This document shows, in pieces, positions 16,801-25,422 of a stretch of DNA of 64,000 bases. The translations under genes and the position numbers were made by a program. The notes beneath the pieces are model-generated. The model was not told where the DNA came from, searched no databases, and saw only the letters and a program-made list of their open reading frames with translations. Position 1 is the first letter of the stretch. The number at the start of each line of letters is the position of its first letter. Origin of the DNA: Pseudomonas sp. MAG733B (GTDB taxonomy: Bacteria > Pseudomonadota > Gammaproteobacteria > Pseudomonadales > Pseudomonadaceae). Where the stretch lies: contig NZ_CP145732.1 of the NCBI RefSeq assembly GCF_036884845.1, positions 3,348,001-3,412,000 of the forward strand, given 5' to 3'.

Positions 16801-18642
16801 TTACTCCGTGCCCGCAGGGTCGGCTTGCAATTTGGTTTCGATCTCTATCGCCGGTTTGGCATCGGGCTTGACCCACCAAGTGGCCGTGCCGATGTCATAT
16901 TTAGGCGAGACCTTCGGGTGGCCGATGTGGTTCCAGTACGCCACGCGCCAGGTCTTGATGTGCCAGTTGGGGATCACGTAATAACCCCATTGCAGCACGC
17001 GGTCCAGTGCACGGGCGTGGGCCACCAGGCTTTTACGCGAATCGGCGTTGATCAGTTGCTCGACCAGTTGGTCCACCACCGGGTCTTTCAGGCCCATGGA
17101 ATTACGGCTGCCGGGTTTGTCGGCGGCTGCCGTCATCCAGAATTCACGCTGTTCGTTGCCCGGCGAGTTGGACTGCGGGAAGCTGCCGACAATCATATCG
17201 AAGTCCCGCGAGCGCACGCGGTTGACGTACTGCGAGACGTCGACCCGGCGGATCACCAGTTCGATGCCCAGGTCGCTCAGGTTGCGCTTGAACGGCAGCA
17301 GCACCCGTTCGAACTCAGTCTGGGCCAGCAGGAATTCGATGCTCACCGGTTTGCCGGTGGCGTCGACCATCTTGTCGTCGACGATGCGCCAGCCGGCCTC
17401 TTGCAGCAACTGATAGGCCTTGCGTTGCTGGGTGCGGATCATGCCGCTGCCGTCGGTGACCGGGTTCTGGAACGCCTCGGTGAACACCTGCTCGGGGATC
17501 TTGCCGCGGAACGGGTCAAGAATCGCCAGCTGATCGGCGTCCGGCAATCCGGTGGCGGCCATTTCCGAGTTCTCGAAATAACTGCGGGTGCGCGCGTAGG
17601 CGCCGTTGAACAACTGTTTGTTGGTCCATTCGAAGTCCAGCAGCAAGGTCAGGGCCTGGCGCACGCGCACGTCCTGGAACACCGGGCGGCGCAAGTTGAA
17701 GACGAAGCCTTGCATGCCGGTGGGGTTGCCGTTGGGGATCTGTTCCTTGATCAGCCGGCCCTCGGTGACCGCCGGAATGTTGTAGGCGTTGGCCCAGTTC
17801 TTCGCGGTCATCTCCAGCCAGTAATCGAACTGCCCGGCCTTGAGGCCTTCGAGCGCCACGGTGTTGTCGCGGTAATAGTCGGTGGTCATCACATCGAAGT
17901 TGTAGAAACCGCGATTGATCGGCAGGTCCTTGCCCCAATAGTCCTTGACCCGCTCATAGCGCACCGAGCGCCCGGCCTTCACTTCGGCGACCTTGTAGGG
18001 TCCGCTGCCCAGTGGCATCTCCAGGTTGCCCTTGTTGAAATCACGGGTCGCCCACCAGTGTTTGGGCAGCACCGGCAACTGGCCGAGGATCAACGGCAAC
18101 TCGCGGTTGTTTTTATGCTTGAACCTGAACAGCACGGTCAGCGGATCTTCGGCAACCACATCCTCGACATCGTTGTAGTAGCCGCGGTACATCGGCGCGC
18201 CATCCTTGATCAGCGTCTGGAAGCTGAACACCACGTCTTCGGCGCGCACCGGATGGCCGTCATGGAAACGCGCTTCGGGCCGCAGATAGAAACGCACCCA
18301 GTCGTTGTCCGGGGCCTTTTCGATCTTGCCGGCGATCAGGCCGTATTCGGTGAAGGGTTCGTCCAGGCTCTGCCTGGCCAGGGTGTCGTAGATCAGGTCG
18401 ATGTCGTTGGCCGACACGCCTTTGCTGATGAACGGATTGAGGCTGTCGAAGCCGCCGAAACCGGCCTGGCGGAAGATGCCGCCCTTGGGCGCGTCCGGGT
18501 TGACGTAATCGAAGTGCTTGAAGTTGGCCGGATACTTCGGCGGTTCGTTGTACAGGGTCAACGCATGTTGCGGGGCGGCACTGGCCAGCCCGGCGAACAA
18601 CAGGGCGCTGGCCTGCAAGAGCAGGGCGCTGATGGGTTTCAT
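16801..18642 (-). CDS. nppA2: Peptide-binding protein of ABC importer (YejA-like, NppA2)
   Basis: 613 residues. A signal peptide ([22 protein letters not shown]) is followed by a family 5 extracellular solute-binding domain ([46 protein letters not shown]). It binds peptides in the periplasm for the NppBCD core. The start at 18642 gives a clean signal peptide and overlaps the stop of the upstream binding-protein gene by 4 bp (ATGA), implying coupled translation. The frame stays open further upstream but that part overlaps nppA1. P. aeruginosa has the same doubling of binding proteins; which one serves which ligand cannot be told from sequence. Confidence 0.9.
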   Translation of the reverse strand: MKPISALLLQASALLFAGLASAAPQHALTLYNEPPKYPANFKHFDYVNPDAPKGGIFRQAGFGGFDSLNPFISKGVSANDIDLIYDTLARQSLDEPFTEYGLIAGKIEKAPDNDWVRFYLRPEARFHDGHPVRAEDVVFSFQTLIKDGAPMYRGYYNDVEDVVAEDPLTVLFRFKHKNNRELPLILGQLPVLPKHWWATRDFNKGNLEMPLGSGPYKVAEVKAGRSVRYERVKDYWGKDLPINRGFYNFDVMTTDYYRDNTVALEGLKAGQFDYWLEMTAKNWANAYNIPAVTEGRLIKEQIPNGNPTGMQGFVFNLRRPVFQDVRVRQALTLLLDFEWTNKQLFNGAYARTRSYFENSEMAATGLPDADQLAILDPFRGKIPEQVFTEAFQNPVTDGSGMIRTQQRKAYQLLQEAGWRIVDDKMVDATGKPVSIEFLLAQTEFERVLLPFKRNLSDLGIELVIRRVDVSQYVNRVRSRDFDMIVGSFPQSNSPGNEQREFWMTAAADKPGSRNSMGLKDPVVDQLVEQLINADSRKSLVAHARALDRVLQWGYYVIPNWHIKTWRVAYWNHIGHPKVSPKYDIGTATWWVKPDAKPAIEIETKLQADPAGTE

Positions 18643-20471
18643 CGATCTTTCTCCGAAGACTTCAACCACCACGCGCTCAGGCCCAGGGTGTAGGGCGGCG
18701 TGGTGACGAAGGCGAACCGGTTGCGGTACGCCAGGCGGTGATAATTGAGATACCAGTTGGGAATGATGTAGTGCTGCCACAGCAGCACCCGGTCGAGGGC
18801 CTTGCCGGCGGCGACTTGCTCATCGCGGGTCTTGGCCGCGAGCAGTTGTTCGAGCAGGTGATCGACCACCGGATTGGCAATGCCCGCGTAGTTCTTGCTG
18901 CCCTTGACCCCGACCTGGCTGGAGTGAAAGTACTGCCACTGTTCCAGGCCGGGGCTGAGCGTCTGGTTGAGGGTCATCAGGATCATGTCGAAGTCGAACT
19001 GGTCGAGGCGCTGTTTGTACTGGGCGCGATCGACCGTGCGCAACCGGGCGTCGATACCGATGCTGGCGAGGTTCTCGACGTAAGGCTGAAGGATGCGTTC
19101 CAGGTTCGGATTGACCAGCAAGATCTCCAGGCGCAACGGCTGCCCGGCCGCGTTCTGCAAGCGCTGGCCGTTGAGCTTCCAGCCCGCCTCGGCGAGCAGG
19201 CTCAAGGCCTTGCGCATGGTTTCGCGAGGAATGCCCTGGCCTTGGGTTTGCGGCAGGCTGAACGGTTCGGTGAGCAATCGGGCGGGGAGCTGATCGCGGT
19301 ACGGCTTGAGCAATAGCCATTCATGGCCGACCGGCAGGCCGGTGGCGGAGAACTCGCTGTTGGGGTAGTAACTCATGGCGCGTTTGTAGGCGCCGCTGAA
19401 CAGCGTGCGGTTGGTCCACTCGAAGTCGAACATCAACCCCAACGCTTCGCGAACGCTCGCCCCGGCAAACGTCGCGCGGCGGCTGTTCATGAACAGGCCT
19501 TGCGTCTGAGTCGGGATCTGGTGCGGGATTTGCGCCTTGATCACCTCGCCACGGCGTATCGCCGGGAAGCCATAACCGTTGGCCCAGTTCTTCGCCTGAT
19601 GTTCGATGTAGATGTCGAACTCGCCGGCCTTGAACGCTTCGAACGCGACGTCGCTGTCTCGGTAGAACTCGACTTCCATGCGGTCGACGTTGTACTTGCC
19701 ACGGTTGACCGAAAGATCCTTGCCCCAGTAATCCTTGACCCGCTCGAAGACGATCTGCCGGCCCGGCGTCACCGAGGTAATGCGATATGGCCCGCTGCCC
19801 AGCGGCGGTTCAAAGGTAGTCGCCTTGAAGTCGCGACCTTTCCAGTAGTGCTGCGACAGCACCGGCAACTCGCCTAGACGCAGGATCAGCAAAGGATTGC
19901 CGGCGCGCTTGAATACGAACCGAATGCGCTGCGGGTTGAGAATGTCGACCCGCAATACTTCCTGAAGATTGGTGCGGTACTGCGGATGGCCTTCCTTGAG
20001 CAGCAAACGGTAGGAGAACGCCACGTCGTACGCGGTGATCGGCGTGCCATCGTGGAAGCGCGCTTCGGGGCGCAGGTTGAACACCACCCAGCTGCGATCC
20101 TCGCTGTACTCCACCGATTGGGCAATCAGGCCATAACTGGAGGTGGGCTCGTCGCCCGACGGTGCGTACTGGCCGGTGCCGACCATCAACGGTTCGTTGA
20201 GCTCGTTGATGCCGTATTGCAGGAAGTTCGGTGTGGCAACCGGGCTGGTGCCCTTGAAAGTGTACGGGTTGAGTGTGTCGAACGTGCCAAACGCCATTAC
20301 CCGCAACGTACCGCCCTTGGGCGCTTGCGGGTTGACCCAGTCGAAGTGGGTGAATCTGGCCGGATACTTGAGCGTGCCGAACTGCGCATAACCATGGCTT
20401 TCGCTGATCGTCGCGCTTGCGGTGGAACTCAAGGCCAGGCTGATCAGGAGCAGGAGCAGGGGACGCTTCAA
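18639..20471 (-). CDS. nppA1: Peptide-binding protein of ABC importer (YejA-like, NppA1)
   Basis: About 610 residues if started at the TTG at 20471, which puts a good signal peptide (KRPLLLLLISLALSSTASA) at the N-terminus. A TTG at 20546 would add 25 residues that spoil the signal; no in-frame ATG fits, so the start is uncertain. The body is a family 5 solute-binding protein, similar throughout to the next gene (ARFTHFDWVNPQAPKGGTLRV, EARFHDGTPITAYDVAFSY). The two genes are thus tandem paralogues feeding one permease. First gene of the operon; a REPIN and the mltD terminator lie upstream. Confidence 0.85.
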   Translation of the reverse strand: MKRPLLLLLISLALSSTASATISESHGYAQFGTLKYPARFTHFDWVNPQAPKGGTLRVMAFGTFDTLNPYTFKGTSPVATPNFLQYGINELNEPLMVGTGQYAPSGDEPTSSYGLIAQSVEYSEDRSWVVFNLRPEARFHDGTPITAYDVAFSYRLLLKEGHPQYRTNLQEVLRVDILNPQRIRFVFKRAGNPLLILRLGELPVLSQHYWKGRDFKATTFEPPLGSGPYRITSVTPGRQIVFERVKDYWGKDLSVNRGKYNVDRMEVEFYRDSDVAFEAFKAGEFDIYIEHQAKNWANGYGFPAIRRGEVIKAQIPHQIPTQTQGLFMNSRRATFAGASVREALGLMFDFEWTNRTLFSGAYKRAMSYYPNSEFSATGLPVGHEWLLLKPYRDQLPARLLTEPFSLPQTQGQGIPRETMRKALSLLAEAGWKLNGQRLQNAAGQPLRLEILLVNPNLERILQPYVENLASIGIDARLRTVDRAQYKQRLDQFDFDMILMTLNQTLSPGLEQWQYFHSSQVGVKGSKNYAGIANPVVDHLLEQLLAAKTRDEQVAAGKALDRVLLWQHYIIPNWYLNYHRLAYRNRFAFVTTPPYTLGLSAWWLKSSEKDR

Positions 20472-20571
20472 ATAAGAAATCCGATCCGGGCGGCTTGGGC
20501 TTGGTGGCCCGTACAGTAACAGCTTGTATGGACAGGAAAAAGACAAGAACTTTATTGAGCGCCGCAGTCCG

Positions 20572-20663
20572 TGTAGGAGCCGAGCTTGCTCGCGATGGCG
20601 GCATCACATTCAACATTGATGTTGACCGAAACACCGCTATCGCGAGCAAGCTCGGCTCCTACA
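20572..20663. repeat. REPIN (inverted REP pair)
   Basis: TGTAGGAGCCGAGCTTGCTC at the left and its inverted copy ending GCTCCTACA at 20663 flank a ~35 bp spacer. It lies between the mltD terminator and the npp operon. Confidence 0.9.
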
Positions 20664-20668
20664 GGAGC

Positions 20669-20703
20669 AAAAAAAAGCCCCTGAAGTCAGGGGCTCATTT
20701 TTT
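20669..20703 (-). terminator. Rho-independent terminator of mltD
   Basis: AGCCCCTG (20676-20683) and CAGGGGCT (20688-20695) form an 8-bp stem with an AAGT loop. On the minus strand it is followed by a run of eight T. It overlaps the mltD stop region. Confidence 0.85.
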
Positions 20704-22144
20704 AGTGCGGATTGGACACCGTCAACATCTGACCCGGCTTCAGCGCCTGGCCGACACGAGGATTCCAGCGCTTGAGATGCTGCATTTCAACGTTGAAGCG
20801 CTTGGCCACGATGTACAGCGAATCGCCTTGCTGAACCTTGTACTGCGATTGCGACTTCTTGGCTTTGGTCTTGGAATTGGCCGCGACCACGGTATTGACG
20901 CGGCCCGGGCTGCGCTTGCTGGTGTCCTGCAAGACCAGGGTCTGACCGGGCTTGAGGTTCTTGCCCGACAGCTTGTTCCAGCGCTGAATATCCTTGACGT
21001 CGACATTGTTGGCCTTGGCGATGGAGCCAAGGTTGTCGCCGCGTTTGACCCGGTAATTGCGTTTGGCACTGGCCACTGCCGTGTTGTCTGCACCATCGAA
21101 CACAGGCTTGAGCGGCTTCTTGCTGATCAGCTCTTCCGGACGCATGGTTTGCAGGCTGGTGGTCAGCAACTGCGCCTTGGACGTCGGCACCAGCAAATGC
21201 TGGGGGCCGTCGATGGTGGTGCGCTGCTTGAAGGCCGGGTTGAGCTGGAACAGTTCGTCTTCGTCGATGTTGGCCACCGCGGCAACCTTGGACAGGTCCA
21301 TGCGCTGGTTGATTTCGACGACCTGGAAATACGGTTCGTTGGCGATCGGGTTGAGGTTCACCCCGTAGGCTTCCGGCGCCAGTACCACTTGCGAGAGGGC
21401 CAGCAGCTTCGGCACATAGGCCTGGGTTTCGGCTGGCAGCGGCAGGTTCCAGTAGTCGGTCGGCAAGCCAAGCTTTTCGTTACGCTCGATGGCGCGGCTG
21501 ACCGTGCCTTCACCGGCGTTGTAGGCAGCCAGGGCCAACAGCCAGTCGCCGTTGAACATGTCGTGCAGACGGGTCAGGTAATCCATCGCCGCGGTGGTCG
21601 ACGCGGTAATGTCGCGACGGCCGTCATAAAAGCGGGTTTGACGCAGGTTGAAGTAACGCCCGGTGGACGGAATGAACTGCCACAAACCCACCGCATCGGC
21701 CCGGGAATAGGCCATCGGGTTGTAGGCGCTTTCAATCACCGGCAGCAGCGCCAGTTCCAGCGGCATGTTGCGTTCTTCAAGGCGTTCGACAATGTAGTGA
21801 ATGTAGAGGCTGCCGCGTTCCCCGGCGTTCTCGAGGAATGACGGATTGCTGGCGAACCACAGGCGCTGTTGCTCGATGCGCGGGTTGACGCCCACGTTGT
21901 CCTGCAACTGGAAGCCTTGGCGCATGCGCTCCCAGACGTCCTGCGGGATCTGCGGGCTCGGCTTTTCGCTGAGCCAGACAGGCTTCTGCTTGGCGCGGGC
22001 AGCAATGTTCGGCGTATGTGTCGCTTCAGTCTGCGGAGCATGGCTGGAACAACCCGCCAGAGTGGCGGACACAGCCACCGCTATGGCTTGAGCCAAGCGG
22101 GTCAATGCGTCTGAATTGATGGACTTACGTATGGATGACGACAT
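20702..22144 (-). CDS. mltD: Membrane-bound lytic transglycosylase D with LysM repeats
   Basis: 480 residues from the ATG at 22144. The N-terminus is a lipoprotein signal with lipobox LAGC (AVAVSATLAGCSS), so the protein is anchored in a membrane, normally the outer one. A family 1 lytic transglycosylase domain follows, with LPVIESAYNPMAYSRADAVGLWQFIPSTGRYF containing the catalytic Glu. LAALAYNAGEG-type sequence appears as LLALAAYNAGEGTVSRAI. At least two LysM peptidoglycan-binding repeats lie at the C-terminus (YRVKRGDNLGSIAKANNV and YKVQQGDSLYIVAKRFNV). It cleaves murein to anhydro-muropeptides. It starts 99 bp from gloB on the same strand. Confidence 0.95.
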   Translation of the reverse strand: MSSSIRKSINSDALTRLAQAIAVAVSATLAGCSSHAPQTEATHTPNIAARAKQKPVWLSEKPSPQIPQDVWERMRQGFQLQDNVGVNPRIEQQRLWFASNPSFLENAGERGSLYIHYIVERLEERNMPLELALLPVIESAYNPMAYSRADAVGLWQFIPSTGRYFNLRQTRFYDGRRDITASTTAAMDYLTRLHDMFNGDWLLALAAYNAGEGTVSRAIERNEKLGLPTDYWNLPLPAETQAYVPKLLALSQVVLAPEAYGVNLNPIANEPYFQVVEINQRMDLSKVAAVANIDEDELFQLNPAFKQRTTIDGPQHLLVPTSKAQLLTTSLQTMRPEELISKKPLKPVFDGADNTAVASAKRNYRVKRGDNLGSIAKANNVDVKDIQRWNKLSGKNLKPGQTLVLQDTSKRSPGRVNTVVAANSKTKAKKSQSQYKVQQGDSLYIVAKRFNVEMQHLKRWNPRVGQALKPGQMLTVSNPH

Positions 22145-22243
22145 TGGCTGGAAGTAAGTTCCGGGCAAAAATGTCGGGCGATTCTAGAAAGCGCACCCTC
22201 TGCGGTCAACCTTTCAGCGTTTTAGGACCATCGTGCAAGCTGT

Positions 22244-23011
22244 TTAGAACGTGTCTTTCCAAGCCCGTAAAGCAGCAAATACCATATCGGGCGCGGAGTT
22301 ATCGGTGCCGGTCCGTTCATCCGCTTTTTCTTTAACGGATGTTTCACCGGTGCGCAAAAACGGATTTGTGCGCTTTTCCAGGGCCACCGTGGAAGGCAGC
22401 GTGATGATGCCGGCTTCCCGTTGTCGGGTGACGGTGGCCAGGCGTTCGAGGGTGTCTGGATTACCCGGCTCGACAGCAGCGGCGAAGCGCAGATTGCTCA
22501 GGGTGTATTCATGGGTGCAGTACACCCGCGTATCCTCGGGAAGGGCCGCGAGACGGGACAACGATGTGTACATTTGCTGGGGCGTGCCCTCGAACAAACG
22601 GCCGCAACCGGCGGCGAACAAGGTGTCACCACAGAACAGCAGGCCGGGGTGATGATAGGCAATGTGTCCCAGGGTGTGACCGGGGACGGCGATGACATCG
22701 AAGTCATGGCCGAGCACGTTGATGCGATCGTTGTCCTTGAGGGCCACGTCCCGCGCCGGGATGTTTTCGCTGGCCGGGCCATAGACTTTTGCGTCCGTCG
22801 CTTTCTTCAGTTCCTGGACGCCGCCGACATGGTCATGATGGTGGTGAGTGATCAGAATATCACTGAGTACCCACGTCGGATTTGCCGCGAGCCAGGCGCG
22901 TACGGGCGCGGCATCGCCCGGATCGACCACCGCGCAGCGCCGGGTGTCGGGGTCTTGTAACAACCAGATGTAGTTGTCGGTGAAGGCGGGCAGGGCAGTG
23001 ATCTGTATCAT
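22244..23011 (-). CDS. gloB: Hydroxyacylglutathione hydrolase (glyoxalase II)
   Basis: 255 residues. The metallo-beta-lactamase motif [10 protein letters not shown] gives the dinuclear metal site, with further ligands in [29 protein letters not shown] and [13 protein letters not shown]. It hydrolyses S-lactoylglutathione in methylglyoxal detoxification. The ATG at 23011 ([17 protein letters not shown]) matches the family start; the frame extends upstream but overlaps the divergent methyltransferase gene. The gloB-methyltransferase-rnhA-dnaQ order is conserved in gammaproteobacteria. Confidence 0.96.
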   Translation of the reverse strand: MIQITALPAFTDNYIWLLQDPDTRRCAVVDPGDAAPVRAWLAANPTWVLSDILITHHHHDHVGGVQELKKATDAKVYGPASENIPARDVALKDNDRINVLGHDFDVIAVPGHTLGHIAYHHPGLLFCGDTLFAAGCGRLFEGTPQQMYTSLSRLAALPEDTRVYCTHEYTLSNLRFAAAVEPGNPDTLERLATVTRQREAGIITLPSTVALEKRTNPFLRTGETSVKEKADERTGTDNSAPDMVFAALRAWKDTF

Positions 23012-23076
23012 CGTCGGATTCGCCAAGCTGAAAACAATGGCGCATCTTAGAACTTCCTGGCGCGTTGGAGAATGCA

Positions 23077-23835
23077 ATGACCGATAAAGCGTTCGCTCAG
23101 GCCGATCCTGACTGGCTGGAATTGATCAGCGAGGCCCGCGAGTGGCTGTCCGGTCCGATCGGGCAATTTTTGCTGGATGAAGAACGGCGCATGCTTGAAG
23201 AAGAGCTCGGACGCTTTTTCGGCGGCTATCTGGTGCATTACGGCCCGTCGGCGCAAACCCCGCCGTCGGCACCGCAAGTCCAGCGCAATGTACGCCTCGG
23301 CGCACCGTTGCCGGGGGTCGAGATTGTCTGCGAAGAGCAGGCCTGGCCATTGAGCGAGCATGCCGCCGATGTGGTGGTGTTGCAGCACGGTCTGGATTTC
23401 TGCCTGTCGCCCCACGGTTTGCTGCGTGAAGCCGCGAGCAGCGTACGGCCCGGCGGGCATCTGTTGATTATCGGCATCAATCCCTGGAGCACTTGGGGCC
23501 TGCGTCATGTGTTTGCTCATGACGGGTTGGGCAAGGCGCGCTGTATTTCTCCGTCACGGGTGGCTGACTGGCTGAACCTGCTGGGCTTCGCGCTGGAGAA
23601 ACGCCGCTTCGGGTGCTATCGTCCGCCGCTTGCTTCGCCTGCCTGGCAGACCCGTCTGGCCGGCTGGGAACGCAAGGCCGGTGACTGGCAATTGTCCGGC
23701 GGCGGCTTCTATTTGTTGGTCGCGCGCAAGATTGTCGTAGGGCTGCGACCGGTCCGCCAGGAACGCCGCGAACCGATGGGCAAGCTGATTCCGTTGCCGA
23801 TGGCCAAGGTCAACCGGCGCAATATCGAACCGTAA
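23077..23835 (+). CDS. Class I SAM-dependent methyltransferase, YafS-like
   Basis: 252 residues. The central part has a methyltransferase type-11 layout: [22 protein letters not shown], then [41 protein letters not shown]. The glycine-rich SAM motif I is not in canonical form. It corresponds in position to E. coli yafS, divergent from gloB and followed by rnhA. The ATG at 23077 follows TTGGAGAATGCA. The substrate is unknown; the C-terminal tail is basic. Confidence 0.85.
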   Translation: MTDKAFAQADPDWLELISEAREWLSGPIGQFLLDEERRMLEEELGRFFGGYLVHYGPSAQTPPSAPQVQRNVRLGAPLPGVEIVCEEQAWPLSEHAADVVVLQHGLDFCLSPHGLLREAASSVRPGGHLLIIGINPWSTWGLRHVFAHDGLGKARCISPSRVADWLNLLGFALEKRRFGCYRPPLASPAWQTRLAGWERKAGDWQLSGGGFYLLVARKIVVGLRPVRQERREPMGKLIPLPMAKVNRRNIEP

Positions 23836-23927
23836 TACCCAATTTCAATTTCCGACCGGGGTTGCCCCGGTCTCGGGCGTTGTCGATCAGCGATCGGCGA
23901 GCCACCGCATTTTCTGGATAGATTGGC

Positions 23928-24380
23928 ATGAGCGATAGCGTAGAACTGTTCACTGATGGCGCCTGCAAAGGCAATCCCGGTCCTGGTGGCTGGGGCGCGT
24001 TGCTGGTGTGCAAGGGCGTTGAAAAAGAACTCTGGGGCGGCGAAGCCAATACCACCAACAACCGCATGGAGTTGATGGGCGCGATTCGTGGCCTGGAAGA
24101 GCTCAAGCGTTCGTGCGATGTGTTGCTGGTGACCGACTCCCAATACGTCATGAAAGGCATCAACGAGTGGATGGACAACTGGAAAAAACGCGGCTGGAAA
24201 ACTGCTGCGAAAGAGCCGGTGAAAAACGCTGACCTGTGGAAGCTGCTCGACGAACAGGTCAACCGCCACAACGTCACCTGGAAATGGGTGCGCGGGCACA
24301 TTGGCCATCATGGCAACGAACGGGCCGACCAATTGGCCAACCGTGGCGTGGATGAAGTGCGCGGTTTCAAGCAAGTCTGA
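23928..24380 (+). CDS. rnhA: Ribonuclease HI
   Basis: 150 residues, standard length. It removes RNA from RNA-DNA hybrids, including R-loops and primers. The acidic active site is complete: [19 protein letters not shown] (Asp), [16 protein letters not shown] (Glu), [13 protein letters not shown] (Asp) and [16 protein letters not shown] (His and Asp). It lies 92 bp after the methyltransferase gene and 71 bp before dnaQ on the same strand. Confidence 0.97.
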   Translation: MSDSVELFTDGACKGNPGPGGWGALLVCKGVEKELWGGEANTTNNRMELMGAIRGLEELKRSCDVLLVTDSQYVMKGINEWMDNWKKRGWKTAAKEPVKNADLWKLLDEQVNRHNVTWKWVRGHIGHHGNERADQLANRGVDEVRGFKQV

Positions 24381-24389
24381 TTTTTGATC

Positions 24390-24400
24390 CTGTAGGAGCA
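24390..24400. repeat. REP remnant
   Basis: CTGTAGGAGCA, the 5' end of the REP consensus, stands alone in the rnhA-dnaQ gap. It is probably a decayed REP. Confidence 0.4.
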
Positions 24401-24451
24401 TGTTAATATCCGCGTTTTTTGCACGATTGACCCGTTGAGAGCTGAGCACTG

Positions 24452-25210
24452 ATGGCCACCAGATCCGTTGTACTCGATACCGAAACCACCGGCATGCCGG
24501 TGACCGACGGCCACCGGATTATCGAGATCGGTTGTGTCGAGTTGATCGGTCGGCGCCTGACCGGCCGGCATTTTCACGTTTACCTGCAACCGGACCGCGA
24601 AAGTGATGAAGGCGCCATCGGCGTCCACGGCATCACCAACGAATTCCTGGTGGGCAAGCCGCGTTTCGCCGAGGTGGCCGAAGAGTTCTTCGAGTTCATC
24701 AAGGGCGCGCAGCTGATCATCCATAACGCGGCGTTCGACGTTGGCTTCATCAACAACGAATTTGCCCTGATGGGCCAGCACGAACGTGCGGACATCACGC
24801 AACACTGCTCGATCCTCGATACCTTGATGATGGCCCGGGAACGTCACCCGGGGCAGCGCAACAGCCTCGATGCGTTGTGCAAACGTTATGGCGTCGACAA
24901 CTCGGGCCGTGAACTCCACGGCGCCTTGCTCGACTCCGAGATTCTCGCCGACGTCTACCTGACCATGACCGGCGGCCAGACCAGCTTGTCCCTGGCCGGT
25001 AACGCGTCCGACGGCAATGGCTCCGGTGAAGGCGCGGACAACTCCGCCACTGAAATCCGTCGTCTGCCGGCCGATCGCAAGCCGGCCCTCATCATTCGCG
25101 CCAGTGAAGACGATCTGGCGCAACACGCGACGCGTCTGGAAATCATCAGCAAATCCGCCGGCGCCCCGGCCTTGTGGTTGCAACTGGCCGAGGCGGAAGC
25201 GCAGGCCTGA
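24452..25210 (+). CDS. dnaQ: DNA polymerase III epsilon subunit (3'-5' proofreading exonuclease)
   Basis: 252 residues. The exonuclease motifs are clear: VVLDTETTGMPVTDGHRIIEIGCVE (ExoI, Asp and Glu), HNAAFDVGFINNEF (ExoII) and HGALLDSEILADVYLTM (ExoIII with His and Asp). The C-terminal tail after GGQTSLSLAGN binds the polymerase alpha subunit. It proofreads replication errors as part of the Pol III core. It starts at 24452 with GAGAGCTGAGC ahead of the ATG and ends just before a REPIN. Confidence 0.97.
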   Translation: MATRSVVLDTETTGMPVTDGHRIIEIGCVELIGRRLTGRHFHVYLQPDRESDEGAIGVHGITNEFLVGKPRFAEVAEEFFEFIKGAQLIIHNAAFDVGFINNEFALMGQHERADITQHCSILDTLMMARERHPGQRNSLDALCKRYGVDNSGRELHGALLDSEILADVYLTMTGGQTSLSLAGNASDGNGSGEGADNSATEIRRLPADRKPALIIRASEDDLAQHATRLEIISKSAGAPALWLQLAEAEAQA

Positions 25211-25222
25211 TGTGCGCTTATC

Positions 25223-25290
25223 TGTAGGAGCAAAGCTTGCTCGCGATGGCGTTTGAGAGATCGCTATCGCGGGCAAGCCTTGCTCCTACA
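25223..25290. repeat. REPIN (inverted REP pair, short spacer)
   Basis: TGTAGGAGCAAAGCTTGCTC and the inverted copy ending GCTCCTACA at 25290, between dnaQ and ldcA. It lies 13 bp after the dnaQ stop. Confidence 0.9.
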
Positions 25291-25422
25291 AAAGAAATTT
25301 CCGCTACAAAATAGTGCAGCACCGGTACCGCTTTAGGGCATCACGCTCGCCACATCCGCTTCAACCCTCTACCCTGAGGTGATTGGCAGGCTCTGGTCTG
25401 CCGCCTCGGGACACTGAGCCTC

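Noticed and set aside
16825..18693. 622-codon plus-strand frame opposite nppA2
   Set aside because: It is the antisense shadow of a GC-rich gene; the minus-strand protein has a signal peptide and full family similarity.
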